Part shown: piece after piece, positions 42,908 through 49,915 of the stretch
How positions within the stretch are numbered: position 1 is the first letter of the stretch
Layout: every line of letters begins with the position of its first letter
Source of the DNA: Actinomycetota bacterium
GTDB taxonomy: Bacteria > Actinomycetota > Actinomycetes > Mycobacteriales > HKI-0501
Reading direction: 5' to 3'
NCBI GenBank assembly: GCA_030840805.1
Contig: JAVEDU010000054.1
Coordinates: forward strand, 62,001 to 126,000
Length of the DNA stretch: 64,000 bases
The notes under the pieces: model-generated
The model's input: only the letters and a program-made list of their open reading frames with translations
Told to the model about the DNA's origin: nothing
The model's database searches: none
Program-made: the position numbers and the translations under genes

Positions 42908-44056
42908 GTGAAGAAACTCATCGTCCCCCTCGCGCTGGGGGCTGTACTCGCCCTCGGTGCGTGCAGCGCCGGCCCCAGCGCGTCGTCCGACCAGTCCGGC
43001 GGTGTCTCGAAGGAGGCCGACGCCGCGCTGGCCGCGCTGACCGGCAAGGTCTTCAGCAAGGGCCCGAAGGGTGAGGAGCCCGCGAACGCCGAGGTGGCCG
43101 ACCTCACCGATGCCGAGGTCGCCCAGGTGAAGGCCAAGAAGGCCACCGCGGCGATCGTCATGCACTACGGCGGCAACGACTGGGCCACCGCGCAGATCGA
43201 CGGGCTCACGAGCGAGTTCGCCCGGCTGGGCATCAAGGTCGTCGCCACCACCGACGCGAACTTCAAGCCCGACAAGCAGGTGTCGGACCTCGAGACGGTG
43301 ATGGCCCGGAAGCCGGACGTCATCGTCTCCATCCCCACCGACCCGGTGGCCACCGCCGCGCAGTACAAGAAGGCCGCCGCGGCCGGCATCAAGCTCGTCT
43401 TCATGGACAACGTCCCGAACGGCATGACGGCCGGGAAGGACTACGTGTCCGTGGTCTCGGCCGACAACTACGGCAACGGCGTCACCTCCGCGCACCTGCT
43501 GGCGAAGGCGATCGGGGGCCGGGGCGAGATCGGCGCGATCTTCCACGAGGCCGACTTCTTCGTGACGAAGCAGCGGTACGAGGGCTTCACCGCGACCCTG
43601 AAGAGCGACTACCCCGACATCGACATCGTCGAGTCCAAGGGCATCGCCGGACCTGACTTCGCCGGTGACGCGCAGAACGCCGCGAACGCCATGCTGAGCA
43701 AGCACCCGAAGCTCGCCGGCATCTGGGCCGTCTGGGACGTGCCCGCCGAGGGCGTCCTCGCCGCGGCCCGCGCCGGCGGCCGGGCGGACCTGAAGGTCGC
43801 GACCGAGGACCTCGGCAAGAACGTCGCCATCGCGCTCGCCAAGGACTCCCTCGTGGTCGGGCTCGGCGCGCAGCGGCCGTTCGACCAGGGAGTCACCGAG
43901 GCACGGCTCGCCGCCGGTGCGCTGATCGGCAAGCAGGCGCCGCCGTACATCGCCCTCTCGGCGCTCCCGGTGGACCACAGCAACGTGCTGGAGGCGTGGA
44001 GGCAGGTCTACCACCAGGACCCGCCGAAGTTCCTGACCGACTCGTACAAGAAGTAG
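42908..44056 (+). CDS. sugar ABC transporter substrate-binding lipoprotein (ribose type)
   Basis: Captures the sugar outside the cell. The 382-aa protein has a lipoprotein signal with lipobox LGAC (Cys19), an acidic linker of about 60 residues, then a periplasmic-binding-protein fold of the RbsB class: AAIVMHYGGNDWATAQIDGL, DLETVMARKPDVIVSIPTDP, GRGEIGAIFHEADFFVTKQR and AGIWAVWDVPAEGVLAAARA. GTG 42908 follows GGGAG at good distance. It is followed by a strong hairpin and then the rest of the operon. Confidence 0.9.
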   Translation: MKKLIVPLALGAVLALGACSAGPSASSDQSGGVSKEADAALAALTGKVFSKGPKGEEPANAEVADLTDAEVAQVKAKKATAAIVMHYGGNDWATAQIDGLTSEFARLGIKVVATTDANFKPDKQVSDLETVMARKPDVIVSIPTDPVATAAQYKKAAAAGIKLVFMDNVPNGMTAGKDYVSVVSADNYGNGVTSAHLLAKAIGGRGEIGAIFHEADFFVTKQRYEGFTATLKSDYPDIDIVESKGIAGPDFAGDAQNAANAMLSKHPKLAGIWAVWDVPAEGVLAAARAGGRADLKVATEDLGKNVAIALAKDSLVVGLGAQRPFDQGVTEARLAAGALIGKQAPPYIALSALPVDHSNVLEAWRQVYHQDPPKFLTDSYKK

Positions 44057-44063
44057 CGCGGCC

Positions 44064-44093
44064 GGAGGGGTGCGGCACGCGCCGCACCCCTCC
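44064..44093 (+). terminator. strong hairpin between the binding-protein gene and the dehydrogenase gene
   Basis: GGAGGGGTGCGGC, ACGC loop, GCCGCACCCCTCC: a perfect 13-bp stem eight bases after the stop codon. As the operon continues in the same direction, it is more likely an attenuator or 3' stabiliser that raises binding-protein mRNA above that of the downstream genes than a full terminator. Confidence 0.7.
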
Positions 44094-44118
44094 GCCCGCC
44101 CTCCGAAAGGGATCTCGC

Positions 44119-45291
44119 ATGCGCACCCTCAACGTCGGGCTGATCGGCGGCGGGTTCATGGGCAAGGCCCACTCGCTCGCCTATGCCGCCCTGCCGATGT
44201 TCTTCTGGCCCGCACCGGCCCTGCCGGTCCGCAAGATCCTCGCCGAGGCCACCGACGAGATCGCCGCCGACGCGGCGGCCCGGTTCGGCTTCGAGAAGTC
44301 CACGAGTGACTGGCGGCGGGTCGTCGAGGATCCGGACATCGACGTCATCGACATCGCGACGCCGAACCACCTCCACGCCGAGATCGCCGTCGCCGCGGCG
44401 GCGGCCGGCAAGCACATCCTCTGCGAGAAGCCGCTCGCCCGGACGGGCGAGGAGGCGCGCGGCATGTACGAGGCCGTGCGCGGCACCGATCTCGTGAACA
44501 TGGTGGCGTTCAACTACCGTCGGACGCCCGCGGTCGCGCTGGCCCGCAAGTACATCGAGGAGGGCGCGATCGGGCGCATCCTCAACTTCCGCGGCACGTA
44601 TCTGCAGGACTGGAGCGCCGACCCGAACGCGCCGCTGTCGTGGCGGTTCCAGAAGGCGATCGCCGGCTCCGGTGCGCTCGGCGACATCGGCACCCACGTC
44701 ATCGACATGGCGCGGTACCTCGTCGGCGACATCGCCTCGGTGAACTCGATCCTCTCGACGTACATCCCGGAGCGGCCGCTCCAGGAGGGCGGCGCGGACT
44801 CGCTAGGGGTGTCCCGCGGCTCGGACGGTCCGCGCGGCGAGGTCGATGTGGACGACGAGGTCATGACGATGCTCCGGTTCACCGGTGGCGCGGTGGGGTC
44901 CCTCGAGGCCACCCGCAACGCCCACGGCCGGAACAACTTCATCACGTTCGAGATCCACGGCACCGAGGGCTCGATCTACTTCAACTACGAGCGCCGCGAC
45001 GAGCTCCAGGTGGCGTTCAACTCCGACGGCGCGGACCGGCGCGGTTTCCGGACCGTCTACACCGGGCCGTCGCACCCGTACGGCGAGGGCCTCTGGCCGA
45101 TCCCGGCCCTGGGTATCGGGTACGGCGAGACGAAGATCGTCGAGGCGTACGACTTCTTCACGGCCATCGTCGAGGGCACGCAGGTCTCGCCGAACTTCGC
45201 CGACGGCTACCGGATCGCGCTCGTCGCCGACGCGATCACCGAGTCCGCGGGCAAGGGCAGCTGGGTCGACGTCCCCACCGTCGGGGACTGA
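44119..45291 (+). CDS. Gfo/Idh/MocA family oxidoreductase
   Basis: NAD(P)-dependent sugar or polyol dehydrogenase of 390 aa. The Rossmann motif is VGLIGGGFMGKAHSLAY, followed by DVIDIATPNHLHAEIAVAAA and the catalytic-Lys motif CEKPLA. The C-terminal half has GDIGTHVIDMARYLVGDI with the His used in catalysis. The ATG at 44119 is chosen since the Rossmann motif starts a few residues later; GAAAGG precedes. Together with the second enzyme of this family at 47843 it probably carries out oxidation and re-reduction steps around the isomerases. Confidence 0.88.
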   Translation: MRTLNVGLIGGGFMGKAHSLAYAALPMFFWPAPALPVRKILAEATDEIAADAAARFGFEKSTSDWRRVVEDPDIDVIDIATPNHLHAEIAVAAAAAGKHILCEKPLARTGEEARGMYEAVRGTDLVNMVAFNYRRTPAVALARKYIEEGAIGRILNFRGTYLQDWSADPNAPLSWRFQKAIAGSGALGDIGTHVIDMARYLVGDIASVNSILSTYIPERPLQEGGADSLGVSRGSDGPRGEVDVDDEVMTMLRFTGGAVGSLEATRNAHGRNNFITFEIHGTEGSIYFNYERRDELQVAFNSDGADRRGFRTVYTGPSHPYGEGLWPIPALGIGYGETKIVEAYDFFTAIVEGTQVSPNFADGYRIALVADAITESAGKGSWVDVPTVGD

Positions 45292-45293
45292 CC

Positions 45294-46790
45294 GTGACCG
45301 GGTTCGCCGTGGAGATGAGGGGGATCTCCAAGGCGTTCGACACGGTCACCGTGCTGTCCGAGGTGGACTTCGCGGTCCGCCACGGGGAGGTCCACGCCCT
45401 GGCCGGGGAGAACGGTGCCGGCAAGTCGACGCTCATGAAGATCCTCCAGGGCATCTACGAGCTGGACTCGGGCACCATCGAGGTCGACGGCCGGCCGGTC
45501 CGGCTCGGCTCCCCACAGGCAGCCAGGGCGGCCGGGATCGGCATGGTGTTCCAGGAGTTCAGCCTGGTGCCGACCCTCACGGTCGCGCAGAACATCTTCC
45601 TCGGCTCCGAGCCGCGCGGCCGTACCGGTCTGATCGACGACCGGGCGGCCGAGCGGCGGTCGGCCGAGGTGTTCGCCGACATGGGCGTGTCCGTCGACCC
45701 CGGCCGCACGGTGGCGAGCCTGTCGACCGCGTACTGGCAGCTCACCGAGATCGCCAAGGCGCTGGCGCAGGACGCCCGCGTCCTGATCATGGACGAGCCG
45801 ACGGCGAGCCTCGCCAAGCACGAGGCCGACGCGCTGTTCGAGCTGATCGACCGGCTCAAGGTCCGCGGAATCGCCGTCATCTACATCTCGCACCGGATGG
45901 AGGAGGTGTACCGGATCGCGGACCGGATCACCGTCCTCCGGGACGGCCGATGGGTGCTCACCGAGTCCCTCGCCGAGATCACCCCGCCGCAGATCGTCGA
46001 GGCGATCGTCGGCCGGCGGCTGGAGGCCCAGCTGACCTACACCGATCGCGGCGACGCCGGCGAGACGCTGCTGGAGGCGACCGGCCTCCGGGCGGGTGGC
46101 CGGGTCCGGGACGTGTCGTTCCGGCTGCGGGCGGGGGAGATCCTCGGCCTCGCCGGGTTGATGGGCAGCGGTCGGACCGAGCTGGCGCGCTGCCTGTTCG
46201 GCATCGACCGGCTCGACGCCGGCGAGGTACGACTGCGGGGCACGCGCGTGGACCTGTCCAGCCCCGGCGCGGCGATCGCCGCCGGGCTCGCGCTGATCCC
46301 GGAGGACCGCCGCGAGCAGGGGCTCGTGCTGGACCACTCGGTGCGGGACAACCTTCTGCTGCCGCTGCTCGGGCGGCTGCGTCGCGGCCCGGTGCTGTCG
46401 GACGCGGCCGGGCGCAGGCTCTCCCAGGAGCTGCTGGAACGGTTCTCCGTCAAGGTGGCCGACCCGGCCCGCCCGGTGCGGCTGCTGTCCGGCGGCAACC
46501 AGCAGAAGGTCGTCATCGCCAAGTGGCTCGGCACCGACCCCGACGTCCTGATCATGGACGAGCCCACGGCCGGCGTCGACATCGGGACCAAGTCCGAGAT
46601 CCTCGACATGATCCGCGGGCTCGCCGACGCCGGCAAGGGCGTCCTCGTCATCTCGTCCGAGCTCCCCGAGCTCCTCGCCGTCAGCGACCGGGTCCTCGTG
46701 CTCCGGGACGGCACCGTCCACCGCGAGCTGCACCGGCGGGACATCCCGTCCGAGGAAGCCCTCCAGCTCGCCGTCCAGGGAGTGTCATGA
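45294..46790 (+). CDS. sugar ABC transporter ATPase, RbsA/MglA type (two ATPase domains)
   Basis: A 498-aa tandem ATPase. Domain 1 has Walker A GENGAGKST at 38-46, a degenerate signature LSTAYWQLTEIAKALAQDA and Walker B VLIMDEPTASL. Domain 2 has the degenerate Walker A region GLAGLMGSGRTELARCLFG, a normal signature LLSGGNQQKVVIAKWLGTDP and Walker B VLIMDEPTAGVD. This division, with one impaired site in each half, is usual for RbsA. The GTG follows the upstream stop by two bases, and the stop overlaps the permease ATG. Confidence 0.92.
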   Translation: MTGFAVEMRGISKAFDTVTVLSEVDFAVRHGEVHALAGENGAGKSTLMKILQGIYELDSGTIEVDGRPVRLGSPQAARAAGIGMVFQEFSLVPTLTVAQNIFLGSEPRGRTGLIDDRAAERRSAEVFADMGVSVDPGRTVASLSTAYWQLTEIAKALAQDARVLIMDEPTASLAKHEADALFELIDRLKVRGIAVIYISHRMEEVYRIADRITVLRDGRWVLTESLAEITPPQIVEAIVGRRLEAQLTYTDRGDAGETLLEATGLRAGGRVRDVSFRLRAGEILGLAGLMGSGRTELARCLFGIDRLDAGEVRLRGTRVDLSSPGAAIAAGLALIPEDRREQGLVLDHSVRDNLLLPLLGRLRRGPVLSDAAGRRLSQELLERFSVKVADPARPVRLLSGGNQQKVVIAKWLGTDPDVLIMDEPTAGVDIGTKSEILDMIRGLADAGKGVLVISSELPELLAVSDRVLVLRDGTVHRELHRRDIPSEEALQLAVQGVS

Positions 46791-47752
46791 CCTCGTCCAC
46801 GGCCACCGCACCGGCCCTGCTCGCCCGGCTCGGCGCCTTCGACTGGCGCCGCTACATCATCTACATCGGGTTCGTCGCGGTGTTCCTCCTCTTCTCGATC
46901 CTGTTGCGCAACGACGGGTTCCTGTCCAGCGGCAACCTGCTCAACATCGGCCGGCAGACCGCGACGATCACGGTGATCGCCGTGGCGATGACGTTCGTCA
47001 TCGCGAGCGCCGAGATCGACCTGAGCGTCGGTTCGGTCGCCGGGCTGGCGAGCGTCTGCGCGGCGATGGCCGTCGCCCAGTGGGGCCTGCTCGCCGGGAT
47101 CGTCGCGGGGCTCGCGGTCGGCGCGCTGATCGGCGCGATCAACGGCGGCCTGGTGAGCGTCCTGCAGATCCCGTCGTTCCTGGTCACGCTCGGCATGCTC
47201 GGCATCGCCTCGGGGGTGGCGATGTGGATCACGAACTCGGCCCCGCAGCCGATCCTGAGCTCCACGTTCAACCTGGTCTTCGGCGGCGGGAACCTCGGGC
47301 CGATCCCGGGGCTGATCGTCTGGTCCCTGCTGGCCGTGGCCCTCGGCGCGGTCGTGCTGGCGAAGACCCGGTTCGGCCGGCAGGTCCTCGCCACCGGTGG
47401 CAACCGCACCGCCGCCGAGTTCACCGGGGTCAACACCCGGGCGATCAAGTTCAAGGTGCTGCTCCTGTCCGGCACCGTCGCGGGCCTCGCCGGGATGCTG
47501 TACGCCGGGCGCCTGGAGACGGGACGGTTCCAGTGGGGCGCGGGCGACGAGCTGTCCGCCATCGCCGCGGTGATCCTCGGCGGCACGTCGCTGTTCGGCG
47601 GCAGCGGCTCGGTCGTCGGCACGATGTTCGGCGCGCTGCTCATCGGCCTGATCAACAACGGGCTCATCCTGGCCGGGCTCGACACCAGCCAGCAGCAGGT
47701 CGTGCGCGGCGGAATCATCATCCTCGCCGTGGCCCTCGCCCGGCGAAAGTAG
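46787..47752 (+). CDS. sugar ABC transporter permease, RbsC family
   Basis: A 321-aa membrane protein of eight to ten helices. The family motif ASAEIDLSVGSVAGLAS stands at about residue 67-83, and NGGLVSVLQIPSFLVTLGML, TGGNRTAAEFTGVNTRAIKF and LGGTSLFGGSGSVVGTMFGA are further RbsC landmarks. The ATG overlaps the ATPase stop. It completes the importer with the lipoprotein at 42908. All genes are in one direction, so binding protein, ATPase and permease are interleaved with the catabolic enzymes. Confidence 0.92.
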   Translation: MTSSTATAPALLARLGAFDWRRYIIYIGFVAVFLLFSILLRNDGFLSSGNLLNIGRQTATITVIAVAMTFVIASAEIDLSVGSVAGLASVCAAMAVAQWGLLAGIVAGLAVGALIGAINGGLVSVLQIPSFLVTLGMLGIASGVAMWITNSAPQPILSSTFNLVFGGGNLGPIPGLIVWSLLAVALGAVVLAKTRFGRQVLATGGNRTAAEFTGVNTRAIKFKVLLLSGTVAGLAGMLYAGRLETGRFQWGAGDELSAIAAVILGGTSLFGGSGSVVGTMFGALLIGLINNGLILAGLDTSQQQVVRGGIIILAVALARRK

Positions 47753-47796
47753 GGCCCGCCGATCCCGGCCGCGCCGCGCAGCCCCCCGTCCGCCCA

Positions 47797-47824
47797 TGTC
47801 AGCGTGTCCGTGTCAGCGTGCCCG
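47797..47824. repeat. 14-bp tandem repeat, two units
   Basis: TGTCAGCGTGTCCG is followed directly by TGTCAGCGTGCCCG, differing at one base, in the gap between the permease and the last dehydrogenase. It may be a slippage product; no role is evident. Confidence 0.5.
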
Positions 47825-47842
47825 CATGCCCAGGAGGCAGCC

Positions 47843-48940
47843 ATGTCTCGACCCGTCCGTGCCGGGCTCATCGGAACCGGCTTCATCGGCGGCGTGCACG
47901 CCCACGCCGTCCGTGCCTCCGGCAACATCCTCAGCCGGGTCGCCGGCAGCTCGCCGGACCGGTCCGCCGCCGCGGTGGGCCGGCTGGGCGCGGCGAACGG
48001 CCCCGGGACCGCCGAGGAGGTGGCCACGGCCGACGACGTGGACGTGGTCCACATCTGCACGCCGAACCACCTCCACGCCGCGCTCGCCGAGCTCGCGCTG
48101 AAGGCCGGTAAGCACGTCGTGTGCGAGAAGCCCCTCGCGACGACCTCGGCGGACGCCCGGCGGCTGACCGGACTGGCGGCCGAGGCGGGCGTGGTGGCGG
48201 CGGTGCCGTTCGTGTACCGGTACTACGCCACCGTCCGGGACGCCCGCGCCCGCATCGCCGGGGGAGAGACCGGCCCGCTGCGGCTGCTGCACGGGTCGTA
48301 CCTGCAGGACTGGCTCTCCGACAGCGCGGACACGAACTGGCGGGTGGACCCCGCGCTCGGCGGCGCGTCCCGCACGTTCGCGGACATCGGCGTGCACTGG
48401 TGTGACCTCGTGGAGTTCACCAGCGGGCACCGGATCACCCGGCTCACCGCGCGGACGCTCACGGCCGTCGGTGACCGCGGCGGGCCCGTGAGCACCGAGG
48501 ACGCGGCGACGATCATGTTCGAGACCGACCGGGGCGCGGTGGGCTCCCTGGTGGTCAGCCAGATCTCGCCGGGTCGGAAGAACCGGCTGTGGTTCTCCCT
48601 CGACGGCGCGGACGCGTCGCTGTCGTTCGACCAGGAACTGCCCGAGACGCTGTGGAAGGGGATGCGCGAGCACACCGTCGTCATCCCGCGCGGCAGCAGC
48701 ACCACGCCGGGGTCGGCGCGGGCGTACTCGTTCCTGCCGGCCGGTCACCCGCAGGGGTACCAGGACTGCTTCGACAGCTTCGTGGCGGACGTGTACTCGG
48801 CGATCCGCGGCGGGTCGCCCGAGGGGCTGCCGACGTTCGCCGACGGGCTCCGCGCGGCGCGCATCACCGAGGCGGTGCTGGGATCGGCGGACGACGGCCG
48901 GTGGACCGCCATCGGCGGGGAGGAGGGGACGTGGTCATGA
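47843..48940 (+). CDS. Gfo/Idh/MocA family oxidoreductase, second copy
   Basis: NAD(P)-dependent dehydrogenase of 365 aa with RAGLIGTGFIGGVHAHAVRA, DVVHICTPNHLHAALAELAL, the Lys motif CEKPLATT, and FADIGVHWCDLVEFTSGHRI carrying the catalytic Asp/His. The C-terminal part (SFLPAGHPQGYQDCFDSFVA) is typical of the family. The ATG at 47843 follows CAGGAGG by five bases, which rules out an earlier in-frame start at 47804. It ends the sugar island; its stop overlaps a short truncated reading frame. Confidence 0.88.
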   Translation: MSRPVRAGLIGTGFIGGVHAHAVRASGNILSRVAGSSPDRSAAAVGRLGAANGPGTAEEVATADDVDVVHICTPNHLHAALAELALKAGKHVVCEKPLATTSADARRLTGLAAEAGVVAAVPFVYRYYATVRDARARIAGGETGPLRLLHGSYLQDWLSDSADTNWRVDPALGGASRTFADIGVHWCDLVEFTSGHRITRLTARTLTAVGDRGGPVSTEDAATIMFETDRGAVGSLVVSQISPGRKNRLWFSLDGADASLSFDQELPETLWKGMREHTVVIPRGSSTTPGSARAYSFLPAGHPQGYQDCFDSFVADVYSAIRGGSPEGLPTFADGLRAARITEAVLGSADDGRWTAIGGEEGTWS

Positions 48941-49029
48941 GTGATCCGGTGGCGGTGTTCCGGGCGCGTCCGGAGACGGTGGAGGAACTGGGCGGGCAGG
49001 TGTACCGCCCGAAGCCCGTCCCGTGTTGA
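48937..49029 (+). pseudogene. truncated 30-codon reading frame coupled to the sugar operon
   Basis: An ATG overlaps the stop of the dehydrogenase (ATGA), as between true genes of this operon, and opens 30 codons (start MSDPVAVFRARPETVEELGG). The TGA that closes it is formed by the outer end of palindrome family A copy 2. The composition is coding-like. This looks like the first part of a further operon gene whose remainder was lost or displaced by the repeat. I cannot name the original gene. Confidence 0.5.
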
Positions 49030-49085
49030 TCATGGACTTTGCAGCACGACACGCCGGCGTGTCTGTTGCAAACCCCATGATCAAC
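49025..49085. repeat. 61-bp palindromic repeat, family A copy 2
   Basis: Starts GTTGATCATGGACTTTGCAG and ends GCAAACCCCATGATCAAC. Its reverse complement matches the copy at 16142-16202 over all 61 bases with about five or six differences, including an exact TTGCAACAGACACGCCGG core. The two copies are thus inverted relative to each other. It lies between the end of the sugar island and the convergent DUF2795 gene. Confidence 0.85.
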
Positions 49086-49101
49086 TTGGAGTTGGGGACG
49101 C

Positions 49102-49410
49102 TCAGGTCTCGTGCAGATGCGGGTCCACCTCGCCGGGATGGGGCCACGCGCGCTCGTGCTCGGCGATGCGCTGGTGGGTCTTGTCGCGCTTGAGCTCGGC
49201 GCGGCGGTCCGGCGGCAGGTCGGCGATGTCGGTCTTCGCCGAGCGGTAGACCTCCTGCTTGTTCTCGTAGACGGCGGGCGGCATGCCCCGCAGCGCCTTG
49301 ACCACCTCGGGCGGCGCGCCCTCCCGCTCCGCCTCCGCGACGAGTTCCTCCTTGGTGGCCGGGAAATCCGCGGCGTCGAGGTATTTCAGGACCTCGTCGG
49401 ACATCACCAT
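49102..49410 (-). CDS. DUF2795 domain protein
   Basis: A 102-aa protein with the DUF2795 core: VLKYLDAADFPATKEELVAE, then EGAPPEVVKALRGMPPAVYE. DUF2795 proteins of actinomycetes are small, soluble and of unknown function, probably with a helical DNA-binding-like fold. The C-terminal 40 residues are charged and end in a His-rich PHPGEVDPHLHET. The ATG at 49410 has GGAGGAG six bases upstream. It is divergent from a decayed DUF2278 gene. Confidence 0.8.
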   Translation of the reverse strand: MVMSDEVLKYLDAADFPATKEELVAEAEREGAPPEVVKALRGMPPAVYENKQEVYRSAKTDIADLPPDRRAELKRDKTHQRIAEHERAWPHPGEVDPHLHET

Positions 49411-49503
49411 GGGGCGCTCCTCCGCTGTACGACAGACAGGGGATACCCCCGGACCGCCCGCGTATGCCTGCGGACCGGTGATCTCGCCCGGAGGGAGCCC
49501 GTC

Positions 49504-49911
49504 GTGCCACCGGATCACTACTACGGCGTCGTCGCGGGGACGTTCGCCTCGTTCAGCCGCGAGGACCCCCGCGACGACGGGCACTGGTACCACGGCAGGG
49601 TGCGGGTCGACACGCCGCCGGGCGGTACGAGGCCGCGCTCGACGTCGACACCCCGAGCGGGGTGGGCGTCGGGCACCGGCTCGTGACGGACCTGCGCCGC
49701 TCGGATTTTCCGCTGCTGTCGGGGTCGAGCCGGGTGTACGTCCTCGGCGAGCCGTACACCCAGCGACCCGCCGGGTCCGTACCGCGCGGACGACGGGATC
49801 TGGCGGGACGGCGCGGTGCTGTGCGAGAACGCCGCCGGCGCCCTGCGGGTGTGGCAGGTCGAGTTCACCACCCAGCCGCTGCACACCGACGGGACCGGTG
49901 CGCCGGTGTGA
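49504..49911 (+). pseudogene. decayed DUF2278 family gene
   Basis: GTG 49504 with GGAGGG in front opens a frame reading DHYYGVVAGTFASFSREDPR and GHWYHGRVRVDTPPGG. At about 49625 the homology moves to another frame (RYEAALDVDTPSGVGVGHRL, then DLRRSDFPLLSGSSRVYVLG), and near 49775 it returns to the first frame (YRADDGIWRDGAVLCENAAG, then RVWQVEFTTQPLHTDG) up to the stop at 49911. Together the parts make a DUF2278 (YukJ-type) protein, but at about 135 codons rather than about 210, so internal pieces are also missing. Two frameshifts plus deletions mark a pseudogene. Confidence 0.75.
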
Positions 49912-49915
49912 GTGC

